From JABDCI01 sp964475835 (GTDB lineage: Bacteria > Verrucomicrobiota > Verrucomicrobiia > JABWAM01), in NCBI GenBank assembly GCA_964475835.1, contig CAYYYL010000052.1, forward strand, positions 1 to 14,848: a stretch of 14,848 nt of DNA. The letters are read 5' to 3'. The translations under genes were made by a program, and so were the position numbers. The notes beneath the pieces were generated by a model. That model did not search any database. It was not told where the DNA came from and saw only the letters and a list, made by a program, of their open reading frames with translations. Shown here piece after piece: positions 1 to 6,556 of this stretch (position 1 is the first letter of the stretch; each line of letters begins with the position of its first letter).

Positions 1-39
1 TTAGCAAACCGCCGCTTTCGACCACTCAGCCACCTCACC
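1..39 (-). tRNA. tRNA-Ser(GCU), 5' half, cut by the window edge
   Basis: On the minus strand the sequence starting at 39 reads GGTGAGGTGGCTGAGTGG and continues to GGCGGTTTGCTAA at base 1. This is the acceptor 5' strand, the D arm and the anticodon 5' stem of a serine tRNA. The acceptor start closely resembles the E. coli serine-GCU tRNA as I remember it. The loop TTGCTAA places GCT at the anticodon position, so it reads AGC/AGU codons. The anticodon 3' stem, the long variable arm expected of a class II tRNA, the T arm and the acceptor 3' strand lie beyond the left edge and cannot be checked. Confidence 0.85.
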
Positions 40-106
40 CCGGAATAGTCTCCAGTATTCGTTGGTTTGAGGGGGAGATCAAACTGAAAATGAATCAGAG
101 TCCCCC

Positions 107-1783
107 CTATCGCTCCGTCACCCGAACCAAATAGACGGGAATCATCCCGGAAGAAAGCATGGATCGGAGCTCCAGGGTATCCACCACGTCCACCTTCAGT
201 TTGTTTTGTGCCTTTTCCGTGTAATCCGTCCAGAAGGGATCCCAGTTGGATTCCACAAGCCAGTAAATCTCCCTTTCAGGATGATGCTCAAGCAAATGAA
301 GCATTCCGGGAATAAAAACCTGATGTCCATTGGCACTTCCGAACCCGGTGCGAAAATCTGTGGAACGTAAAAGGCTGGAAGCTCGCTGACCAACCACTAC
401 AGACCCCGGAGGAATTCGGTTCACGATGCGTTGGACGACTTTCTGATTTTCATACTGCCGAAAAGGAAGTTCCCCCAGGGCGGTCCGCCAGTGGGTATTG
501 AAGGCACAAAACCCGATCAACAAAAGTACCCACCCTCCAAACCATCGTCGCCATGTGGCCCCGGTTTTCGATGCAATCAGAAGCAGAGCGAGCCCTCCAA
601 CCCCCAACTGAAGCACCACTTGATTCGTGGAAAATGACATCGACCGAAGATAAGATTGCTGCTGAATGGTACCGAAGACATCTCCATAGGAGTGGGTGTA
701 ATTTGAAAACATGAAAAGGGTCAGAAGAACAAAGATTCCGCTGACGACAAAAAAGGTTTTCCGTGTCCATGGACATCGAAAACCAAGGTTAACCGCAAGG
801 ACGATCACCCCAACAACCACAAGTAGCTTGGGCCAGAAGAGCAACCAGACGACCCTGCGTGGATTGAACGCCTCACCGCTCGCAAATGCCCCCAGATCGT
901 CCACGTGAAGATTCAAGGGAACCCAATAGACAATCAAGAACCCCGTCCAGCATCCGAGGAGAATCCGGATAACCCGAATGGCAGATGCATCCACCTTCCA
1001 CACGCACCGCCTTCCAAGCACCAGGAGAAGGGGTAGGAAATAGGTCGCTGACACAAAATAACGTGCGGAATTGAAAGTCTGCGTGGCAAACACGACGACA
1101 AGGAACGCAAAACCCAAAAAAATGGCGGAAGAAAGGGTGATCCTTCCTCCATGCCGAGTCCAAAAGACAAGCAAGCACCCCATGGGAAAAATAATCAGAG
1201 CATGTAACAACAGGCCCATGTGCATGTTGAACGGATATTTGGGAAAACTTGAGAGTGCCCGTAACATCAACCCGGGATCGGCCTGCGTCGCTTTCCATAC
1301 CGAGTCAGTCAGGAGAAAGGGGTTCGACTGCAATTGCTGATGAACCCAGATTTTTCCAAGCCCAAGGATGATGCCCATCGGCACGAGAAAAAAAATCAAA
1401 TCGCGAAGGCGGTTTTCCGTCCGAACCCAGAGCATCAGAAAAACCATCGGCGTCCAGAGAAGGGCGGTGAGCTTGAAGGGATACGCTGCGCCCAGAAGCA
1501 ATCCCGCAACCATCGTTGAAATTGGGGTTCGTCGAAAAATACAGGCGACCGAGGCGATCACAAACATTCCCGAGATCACATCCGTACTCGCCACCCTTTC
1601 ATAGCTCAGACTGACCGGATTGCATGAAACAAGGATGGTGATGATGCACGCAAGAGTCGGCATGGTGAATCGGGCTGCCAGCCCATAGGCACAACCCCAG
1701 GCAATCATGGCGGAAAACACACTCGGGATGCGAATACTGGCATCATGGAATCCAAAAATTTGATAACACCAGTAACTTAGCAA
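107..1783 (-). CDS. GT39-type membrane glycosyltransferase, C-terminal main part (frameshifted)
   Basis: This frame encodes 558 residues with about ten hydrophobic membrane-spanning segments and a soluble C-terminal tail of roughly 100 residues. That is the layout of the ArnT/PMT-like GT-C family, which moves sugars from a polyprenyl-phosphate donor onto lipid or protein acceptors on the outer face of the inner membrane. The first residues (LLSYWCYQIFGF, then a SIRIPSV-like stretch) match the part of the family that normally follows the first periplasmic loop, so the true N-terminus is missing from this frame. The formal start is a TTG lying inside the end of the preceding fragment (1777-2034), which carries the missing first membrane segment and the DEGEY motif. 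The simplest reading is one gene from 2034 to 107 broken by a one-base loss. The substrate cannot be inferred. The tRNA-Ser lies 67 bp downstream on the same strand. Confidence 0.8.
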   Translation of the reverse strand: MLSYWCYQIFGFHDASIRIPSVFSAMIAWGCAYGLAARFTMPTLACIITILVSCNPVSLSYERVASTDVISGMFVIASVACIFRRTPISTMVAGLLLGAAYPFKLTALLWTPMVFLMLWVRTENRLRDLIFFLVPMGIILGLGKIWVHQQLQSNPFLLTDSVWKATQADPGLMLRALSSFPKYPFNMHMGLLLHALIIFPMGCLLVFWTRHGGRITLSSAIFLGFAFLVVVFATQTFNSARYFVSATYFLPLLLVLGRRCVWKVDASAIRVIRILLGCWTGFLIVYWVPLNLHVDDLGAFASGEAFNPRRVVWLLFWPKLLVVVGVIVLAVNLGFRCPWTRKTFFVVSGIFVLLTLFMFSNYTHSYGDVFGTIQQQSYLRSMSFSTNQVVLQLGVGGLALLLIASKTGATWRRWFGGWVLLLIGFCAFNTHWRTALGELPFRQYENQKVVQRIVNRIPPGSVVVGQRASSLLRSTDFRTGFGSANGHQVFIPGMLHLLEHHPEREIYWLVESNWDPFWTDYTEKAQNKLKVDVVDTLELRSMLSSGMIPVYLVRVTER

Positions 1784-2034
1784 TGCATTCCGGGCGAGGT
1801 GGGCAGCGTGTTCGGCGTGGAAAGCTCAGGATCCGTAAACGTTCCATGCAACACTGCATGACGTCCCCCCGCGGTATATTCACCCTCGTCCGTAAGAAAA
1901 AATGATCCCCACAGCCCGGAATTTCCAGCATCCGCATTAAGCCAAGGGAGTCTCAACAAGCCGACTACAAGAACAACCAGAAATCCAAAAATCAGACGGG
2001 TACGACAGGTACGGCTTTGAAAAACAAAAGGCAT
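1777..2034 (-). CDS. GT39-type glycosyltransferase, N-terminal fragment (frameshifted)
   Basis: From the ATG at 2034 this frame encodes 85 residues: a basic start, one hydrophobic helix (LIFGFLVVLVVGLLRLPW), then TDEGEYTAGGRHAVLHG. The acidic DE pair in the first periplasmic loop after helix 1 is the conserved catalytic feature of GT39/ArnT-like enzymes. The frame ends in GMHC followed by TAA at 1779-1777, and the next frame continues with LLSYWCYQIFG, so the two overlap by 7 nt and read as one protein if one base is added. A TTG at 2043 is an alternative start, but the ATG begins closer to the membrane helix. The pseudopilin stop codon is 55 bp upstream on the same strand. It could be a pseudogene, a sequencing error or, less likely, a programmed frameshift. 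Confidence 0.72.
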   Translation of the reverse strand: MPFVFQSRTCRTRLIFGFLVVLVVGLLRLPWLNADAGNSGLWGSFFLTDEGEYTAGGRHAVLHGTFTDPELSTPNTLPTSPGMHC

Positions 2035-2089
2035 GAGGCCCAACCATTACCGCCCGACAAAAAATCAAACGCAATGCGAAAATACACCA

Positions 2090-2893
2090 CTACATCAACG
2101 GCCAGTTTGTACGAATTTTGGTGACCTCAGATTTCGGAACCCAGCGGACGTGACCATCCCCAAACGCCATGTTGACCCCACCATGGTGCCGGGCAGCCCC
2201 CGTCACAAACGGACCGGGTCCATCAAACCCATGGGCATAATCATCAATCCCACGCAAATTGTTTTCAGGAGCCGGAAACGCGTGACTGGGATCCGTATCC
2301 GGATAGATCCACGGAATCTGAACTGTATCCGAAAATATGACCACTTCCGCCAGTTGATCCACCTGCAAGGGCTTGTCCATGTAGCAAAAACCCTCCGGAT
2401 TGACTGGAAACGCAAGATATTCCCAGGCAACCGAATAGTTGTACCCATAGCTCCCCGGCCAGAATTCGATGCCCGCAAAAGGCATCCCCTTTCCGCTGAA
2501 GCTCGCCTTCTCCTTGTCGCTCGGACATTCCCACACAAATCCCTGGGGAAACACCCCGTTGACCATACCGTTGAGGGAATCCTCCTTGTAGATATACGGA
2601 ATGAGCTGCTTGAACGGCCCTCCCGTGATGTCAATAGTCTCCACCGCCCCCGTCATCTGCCCGGAGGGAAATTTCCAATCGTTGTCGTCCAGATACATGA
2701 TCATCCCCATCATCGCCGATCGCAAATTGTTCATACACGCCACACTATGAGCACTATCCTTGGCCCGCGATAGACTCGGCACCAATAAGGCAGCAAGAAT
2801 GGAAACGATGGCCATGACGACCAGCATCTCCGTCAATGTAAAGGCCTTTTTCCTAAACCTTGGGGTATGTGTGAGGGAAAACCGCATTGGCAT
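2090..2893 (-). CDS. Type II secretion/pilin-like prepilin with H-X9-DG motif
   Basis: This 267-residue protein begins with a basic leader and the prepilin signature KKAFTLTEMLVVMAIVSIL. Prepilin peptidase would cut between A17 and F18, leaving Phe at position 1 and Glu (E22) at position 5 of the mature protein. The hydrophobic helix after it anchors the protein in the inner membrane and packs into a pilus or pseudopilus. The residue before the cut is Ala rather than the usual Gly, which the family tolerates. A globular C-terminal domain follows and ends with H236, nine residues, then D246-G247 in MAFGDGHVRWV. This H-X9-DG pattern marks large paralogous pseudopilin families of Planctomycetes, Verrucomicrobia and Lentisphaerae; their exact role is unknown. 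Start codons are possible at 2893 and 2887; neither has a clear SD. No other secretion genes lie nearby, so it is probably one of many scattered copies. Confidence 0.9.
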   Translation of the reverse strand: MPMRFSLTHTPRFRKKAFTLTEMLVVMAIVSILAALLVPSLSRAKDSAHSVACMNNLRSAMMGMIMYLDDNDWKFPSGQMTGAVETIDITGGPFKQLIPYIYKEDSLNGMVNGVFPQGFVWECPSDKEKASFSGKGMPFAGIEFWPGSYGYNYSVAWEYLAFPVNPEGFCYMDKPLQVDQLAEVVIFSDTVQIPWIYPDTDPSHAFPAPENNLRGIDDYAHGFDGPGPFVTGAARHHGGVNMAFGDGHVRWVPKSEVTKIRTNWPLM

Positions 2894-2900
2894 TTATTTT

Positions 2901-2979
2901 TCTAATTCAATATAGGTTACCACCCGCCACTTATATAGGTTGTCAATCTAATTAAAATTAGAACTTCTAATATAGGGTT
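2901..2979. repeat. Three ATATAGG(G)TT repeats with TCTAAT motifs and a palindrome
   Basis: The AT-rich spacer between the divergent genes holds ATATAGGTT at 2910-2918 and 2933-2941 and ATATAGGGTT at 2970-2979. TCTAAT occurs at 2901, 2947 and 2966. At 2947-2962 TCTAATT-AA-AATTAGA forms a palindrome with perfect 7-bp arms. On the minus strand 2946-2941 reads TTGACA, a perfect -35 hexamer for the pseudopilin, but the hexamer 17 bp on (GTGGTA) is a poor -10, so that promoter is uncertain. The repeated motifs could be regulator sites for either divergent gene, or simply AT-rich coincidence. Confidence 0.45.
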
Positions 2980-3019
2980 CGTCCCTCCAGATACTTCATC
3001 GGCTCCAAAAGGAAGATGT

Positions 3020-3057
3020 TTTCGATTTTTATTGCAAAATTTTTGCATTTATCGAAA
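3020..3057. promoter_or_regulatory. Candidate FUR-family (Zur-like) operator
   Basis: The 15-mer TGCAAAATTTTTGCA at 3033-3047 is a perfect 7-1-7 inverted repeat (TGCAAAA, T, TTTTGCA). The 7-1-7 layout is typical of Fur/Zur/PerR boxes. It is flanked by a second inverted repeat with 7-bp arms, TTTCGAT at 3020-3026 and ATCGAAA at 3051-3057, whose centre is shifted 1.5 bp from the inner one. A possible promoter overlaps it: TTGCAA at 3032-3037 and AATATT at 3056-3061 with an 18-bp spacer. A repressor bound here would cover the promoter of the metal-uptake genes starting at 3066. The palindrome is visible; that Zur binds it is inferred from context. Confidence 0.55.
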
Positions 3058-3065
3058 TATTAATT

Positions 3066-3383
3066 GTGCTTCAGCGAAGTCATTCACCCATTTTCGCTCC
3101 ATGGAAGGGAAGGATTCTCCTTTTCATTTTTGCGTTTCTTTTGGGGGCGACAGTGTTTCCGGAACTGCATCATCATCTCCATAAGGATGCGGATGAGCAT
3201 GATCATCAATGTGCAGTGACGCTTCTGCTGTCGGGGTGCAATGAGGCTCCCGCGATGAGCATGGGAGCGGGGTTAATCCCCTGGCCGGATACCTTTCCGA
3301 TTGCCGTCACTGTCTGTACTCCTCTCGATTCCCTTTTTTTGTCTGGATTTGTCCCTGATCACAGTCCTCCCGGTCTCTCCTGA
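3066..3383 (+). CDS. Small His-rich membrane or secreted protein, first gene of metal-uptake cluster
   Basis: The frame encodes 105 residues. A short basic N-terminus is followed by one hydrophobic segment (ILLFIFAFLLGATVF), either an uncleaved anchor or a signal peptide. Straight after it comes a dense histidine/acid stretch, ELHHHLHKDADEHDHQCAV, with seven His and one Cys, well suited to binding zinc or a similar cation outside the inner membrane. A second Cys pair (SGCNE, TVCTP) follows, and the tail is Pro-rich. The start is a GTG with no SD, only 5-10 nt after the proposed -10, so a leaderless mRNA or a slightly different start is possible. I know similar small His-rich single-helix proteins near metal transporters but cannot name the family. 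It could be a periplasmic metal buffer or sensor for the transporter downstream. Confidence 0.65.
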   Translation: MLQRSHSPIFAPWKGRILLFIFAFLLGATVFPELHHHLHKDADEHDHQCAVTLLLSGCNEAPAMSMGAGLIPWPDTFPIAVTVCTPLDSLFLSGFVPDHSPPGLS

Positions 3384-3402
3384 TCGTTTCGGTGTCCGAT
3401 AA

Positions 3403-3426
3403 CAACCTGCCTCTTCGGGCATGTTG
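3403..3426 (+). other. RNA hairpin between the His-rich gene and the channel gene
   Basis: CAAC-C-TGCC (3403-3411) pairs with GGCA-T-GTTG (3418-3426) around a TCTTCG loop, giving eight pairs with one internal mismatch. No T-run follows, so it is not a standard terminator. It lies 24 nt before the SD of the channel gene and could influence mRNA stability or relative expression of the two genes. Confidence 0.4.
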
Positions 3427-3449
3427 TGCCGTGAGCATTCAACTTTGTT

Positions 3450-3454
3450 AGGAG
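3450..3454 (+). promoter_or_regulatory. Ribosome binding site that fixes a TTG start
   Basis: AGGAG at 3450-3454 lies 7 nt before the TTG at 3462. Translation from that TTG gives M-KNH followed at once by a signal peptide, and no ATG gives as good an N-terminus. The strong SD makes TTG the likely start of the channel gene and is one of the few clear SD sequences in the window. Confidence 0.75.
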
Positions 3455-3461
3455 AACCATC

Positions 3462-4949
3462 TTGAAAAACCATATTTGGGCCATTGCCCTGACTCTATCC
3501 GCCCTGGGGACTTCGATCGCCCGGGCCGCAGATGAAGATCTGCGTCAGCAAATCGAAGAATTAAGCAAAACCCTCCGCAAGCAACAGGAACAGATCCAGC
3601 ATCAACAGGAACAATTGAACAGGCAGGATACGATCTTGACCGATCACGGCATCGGCAAAAAGTCGTCCACCGACTTCAAGGAGAGCCCTGAATGGAAATC
3701 CCTGCAAACCGACGTGGCCACCGCCCTCGAAGCAGGCCGTCAGAAACGCCCGGGCATGTTCAATCCCAGCATGTCCCTGGCCATCGACACCATCACATCC
3801 TATACGAGGAATAACGGCGTCGATTTTACTCCACGCGATGTAGAACTCATGCTTCAGGCCAATGTCGATCATCTGGCCCGGGGTTATGTGGTCTTTAACG
3901 CCGCAACGGAACTCGGCCTTAACGGAGATGGTTTGAATGGGGAGGGACGGGAAGGTCCCTTCCGACGAACAGGCCCCTCTCTTGGCATCGAGGAAGCTGC
4001 CCTTGAGACAACCGATCTTCCCTGGGGATTGAGCCTCAAAGGCGGCCAATTCTTCGCCGACTTCACACGTATGGACAAGGTTCACCCCCACGACCGTCCC
4101 TTTGTGGATGGCCCGCGAAGTCTCGACACCATCATTGGCGGAGAGACTCAGGCAAGGGGATTTGAACTTCAATGGCTCACCCCTCTGGATCACTACCTTC
4201 GGATCACCACCGGTATTGTGGATGGCATCGGGGCCGAAGCCCCGGGATCGATCGGACTTGAGATGCCCGACGGCACCACGAAATCCGCCTTCAACAACAA
4301 CGTCTACCGCGGATTCAACAACCTCACCTATTATATGCGAGGAGCGACCATCTTTGACCTCAGTCCGGGGGTCAACCTGAATTTGGGCGCCGACTACGCA
4401 CGGAACTTTCATGAGGAACGGCGGCAACTCGCAAGCGCCGACTTCAAACTCGAATGGAAACCCGCTTCCCAACGCTCAGACTTGCTCACCTGGGGAGCCG
4501 AGGGGATCTGGTCCCGCGTGGAAGGAAATCTCCCCGTGGATTCCTTCCTTCCCGCGAGCACGGATGCCGGAGGCGTGCCCTTCAGCACGGTAGCCCATGC
4601 GAATTCCATCGGTGCCTACACCTACCTCCAGTACCGTTTTGGTAAATTCCTGGAACCTGGATTCCGCTTTGATGCCACAATGCCTCAAAGTTTTGAACTC
4701 AGGGACAACGACGGGGATGGAAATGCGTTCGACCTGGCGAAGATTCAGGATCGTTTTTTCACCTACTCACCCTATGTGACGATCAACTTCAGCGAATTCA
4801 ACCGTCTGCGCCTCCAATTCAACTACGTGGATGTGCAAAACGATCCCAGTCGCGGAGGAGGCAACGTCCAAGGAACACGAAGCGACCTTCAGTTCCTACT
4901 CCAGTGGACCATCCTCCTCGGGGATCACAAACACAGTTTTATGCCTTAA
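3462..4949 (+). CDS. Outer-membrane beta-barrel channel with coiled-coil N-terminus, metal-uptake associated
   Basis: The protein has 495 residues. Residues 1-22 form a signal peptide ending in ARA. Residues about 24-55 are a Gln/Glu-rich heptad-like coiled coil (RQQIEELSKTLRKQQEQI), as in trimeric porins that anchor to the cell wall. From about 100 it reads as alternating beta strands to the C-terminus. It includes NPSMSLAIDTITSY, a LSLKGGQFFADFTRMDKVHP stretch and HPHDRPFVD. This combination resembles outer-membrane proteins often encoded beside zinc ABC transporters in Proteobacteria; I recall the pattern but cannot confirm the family name. The last residue is Pro after Phe-Met, not the usual terminal Phe. 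It has no plug domain or TonB box, so it is a passive channel rather than a TonB receptor. The binding-protein gene follows after 22 nt, implying supply of metal to the periplasm. Confidence 0.8.
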   Translation: MKNHIWAIALTLSALGTSIARAADEDLRQQIEELSKTLRKQQEQIQHQQEQLNRQDTILTDHGIGKKSSTDFKESPEWKSLQTDVATALEAGRQKRPGMFNPSMSLAIDTITSYTRNNGVDFTPRDVELMLQANVDHLARGYVVFNAATELGLNGDGLNGEGREGPFRRTGPSLGIEEAALETTDLPWGLSLKGGQFFADFTRMDKVHPHDRPFVDGPRSLDTIIGGETQARGFELQWLTPLDHYLRITTGIVDGIGAEAPGSIGLEMPDGTTKSAFNNNVYRGFNNLTYYMRGATIFDLSPGVNLNLGADYARNFHEERRQLASADFKLEWKPASQRSDLLTWGAEGIWSRVEGNLPVDSFLPASTDAGGVPFSTVAHANSIGAYTYLQYRFGKFLEPGFRFDATMPQSFELRDNDGDGNAFDLAKIQDRFFTYSPYVTINFSEFNRLRLQFNYVDVQNDPSRGGGNVQGTRSDLQFLLQWTILLGDHKHSFMP

Positions 4950-4971
4950 CCTGAAAATAATTTTAAAAATT

Positions 4972-5853
4972 ATGAAACACCTGATTCCTTTACTCCTGTT
5001 CTCCGCTTCCGCCCTGGCGAGCCCTCTCCGGGTCGTCACCACCATTCCCGACCTGGCAGACTTTGTCCGCACCGTCGGTGGTGACCAGGTGGACGTCACC
5101 TACCTAGCTCGTGGGAAAGAGGACCCCCACGACGTCATGATCAAACCCAGCATGATCACCCACCTGGCACAGGCCGACCTGTTTATAGAAATGGGTCTCG
5201 ACCTCGAACACGCCTACGCCCCCGCCCTGGTGGCAGAATCGCGAAATCAAAAAATCCAATTGAATCAACCCGGGCATCTGGACGCGTCATCCGCCATCCA
5301 CCCCCGGGATATCCCCACCAACCTGGATCGTACGGAAGGGGACCAACATCCGGCGGGAAATCCCCACTTCAACCTGGACCCCGTTCGCATGCAAAAGGTG
5401 GTCCAGCTCATCGCCGACCGCTTGAGTGATCTGGCGCCCCTGCATCGTACCATGTTCCAAGCAAACGCCCGGGCCTATCAGGCAAAACTGGATGACAAAC
5501 TTAAGGAGTGGAAATCCAAATTCTCGGGAAAAAAGGTGTCCTTCGTCTCCTATCACCCAGCATGGGTCTACTTCGAAGAACGTTTCGGAGTCCATCTTGC
5601 AGGAACCATCCAACCCAAACCCGGCATCGAACCGGGTCCCCGGCACATCGAGGAATTGATACAACTCATGACCAAGAATCATGTCCGCCTGATTGTAAAG
5701 GAGAGCTACTACAGTGACCGTTTTCCGCAGGAACTTGGGAAACAAACGGGTGCCCATGTGGTCAGCGTCCCCTTGATGGTCGGTGGGACACCGGAAGCCA
5801 CCGACTACGTTCACATGATGGACCAGGTGGTCGCCGCCTTTGCCTCACCCTGA
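4972..5853 (+). CDS. znuA: Metal (probably zinc) ABC transporter, periplasmic substrate-binding protein (TroA/ZnuA family)
   Basis: The ATG at 4972 gives 293 residues with a classic signal peptide, MKHLIPLLLFSASALA. The frame is open further upstream, but those residues overlap the channel gene and would bury the signal peptide. Cluster A-1 binding proteins hold a divalent metal between two lobes. The expected ligands are visible: H53 in EDPHDVMIKPS, H132 in GNPHFNLDP, H195 in SYHPAWVYF, and an acidic residue in KESYYSDRF (E244 or D249). Three histidines favour zinc over manganese, though metal choice is not certain from sequence. The His-rich loop of Gram-negative ZnuA is reduced to a short stretch with H126. 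There is no lipobox Cys, so the protein is soluble. The PKPGIEPGPRH segment differs from E. coli ZnuA and suggests a separate subgroup. No SD is seen, so coupling to the channel gene is likely. Confidence 0.9.
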   Translation: MKHLIPLLLFSASALASPLRVVTTIPDLADFVRTVGGDQVDVTYLARGKEDPHDVMIKPSMITHLAQADLFIEMGLDLEHAYAPALVAESRNQKIQLNQPGHLDASSAIHPRDIPTNLDRTEGDQHPAGNPHFNLDPVRMQKVVQLIADRLSDLAPLHRTMFQANARAYQAKLDDKLKEWKSKFSGKKVSFVSYHPAWVYFEERFGVHLAGTIQPKPGIEPGPRHIEELIQLMTKNHVRLIVKESYYSDRFPQELGKQTGAHVVSVPLMVGGTPEATDYVHMMDQVVAAFASP

Positions 5854-5869
5854 CGGAAGGAAATCGGAA

Positions 5870-6556
5870 ATGCATATTCCCCTCACAGGACAGCCGCTTT
5901 TTGAACTCTCAAAAGCGTCCATTGGATACCCAGGACGGAAGGTTCTTAAATCCGTCAATCTAAAGGTATACAGGGGGCATTTCGTCGTCTTCACCGGCCC
6001 CAATGGGGCTGGAAAAACCACGCTCTTAAAATCCATCGGCGGTGTCCTGCCGCTGATGGACGGAGAGATGATCCGAACCTATGCCCGAATGGGATATGTC
6101 CCCCAGCAGGAAAATGTCGAGCCCACACTTCCTGCAACCCCGCGTGAACTTGTCGAAATGGCGATTTCCTGTTCGAGGGAATGGTGGCGACGATGGACTC
6201 CACACGACTGTCAGTTCGCCCTTCATTGTCTGAAACAATGTCATGCGGAAGCCTTCGCGAACACCCCCTTCTCCCGTCTTTCCGGAGGACAACGTCAGCG
6301 TGTCCTCCTCGCACGGGCGCTGGCCACCCGTCCGAACGTTCTTCTTCTGGACGAGCCCACCAATGGCATTGATCGCCAGACACAATCCATCCTCATCAAA
6401 CAACTCAGCCACCTTCTTACTTCAGAGAATCCGGCCATCCTGGCTGTAACCCACGATCCCCTCATTTTCCGAAACATCATGACTCACCAGGCCCATATCG
6501 ATCATGGAAAAATTTCCACCGCCCCTTATCTCTCTTTTAATGAGCCTTCTCCCTGA
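5870..6556 (+). CDS. znuC: Metal (probably zinc) ABC transporter ATP-binding protein
   Basis: The cytoplasmic ATPase of the importer has 228 residues. All nucleotide-binding motifs are intact: Walker A GPNGAGKTT (43-51), a Q-loop in YVPQQENV, the LSGGQ signature (137-141), Walker B VLLLDEPTNGID with D161-E162, and the switch histidine H195 in AVTHD. The segment after the Q-loop and the small size fit the MntB/ZnuC class. The ATG at 5870 is chosen because GGAAGGA lies about 8 nt before it and because it clears the upstream gene; a TTG at 5840 would overlap znuA. The gap from znuA is 16 nt and the permease gene overlaps its 3' end, consistent with translational coupling in one transcript. Confidence 0.92.
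   Translation: MHIPLTGQPLFELSKASIGYPGRKVLKSVNLKVYRGHFVVFTGPNGAGKTTLLKSIGGVLPLMDGEMIRTYARMGYVPQQENVEPTLPATPRELVEMAISCSREWWRRWTPHDCQFALHCLKQCHAEAFANTPFSRLSGGQRQRVLLARALATRPNVLLLDEPTNGIDRQTQSILIKQLSHLLTSENPAILAVTHDPLIFRNIMTHQAHIDHGKISTAPYLSFNEPSP

Noticed and set aside
65..84. Hairpin GTTTGA/TCAAAC with an 8-nt loop between the glycosyltransferase gene and tRNA-Ser
   Set aside because: The stem has only six pairs with no T-run on the minus strand, so it does not support a terminator call.
1..106. tRNA gene as a mobile-element attachment site
   Set aside because: The 3' half of the tRNA is outside the window. No integrase or direct repeat of the tRNA sequence was seen inside it.
2060..2085. T-rich stretch after the pseudopilin stop on the minus strand, considered as a terminator
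   Set aside because: The only nearby inverted repeat is CGCA/TGCG with a 1-nt loop, which cannot form a normal hairpin.
2033..2773. 246-codon plus-strand frame
   Set aside because: It is antisense to the pseudopilin, whose prepilin signal and H-X9-DG motif are unmistakable. The product is Arg/His/Pro-rich with no family features.
3561..4472. 303-codon minus-strand frame
   Set aside because: It is antisense to the beta-barrel gene, which has a signal peptide and a strong SD. No domain or SD supports the antisense frame.
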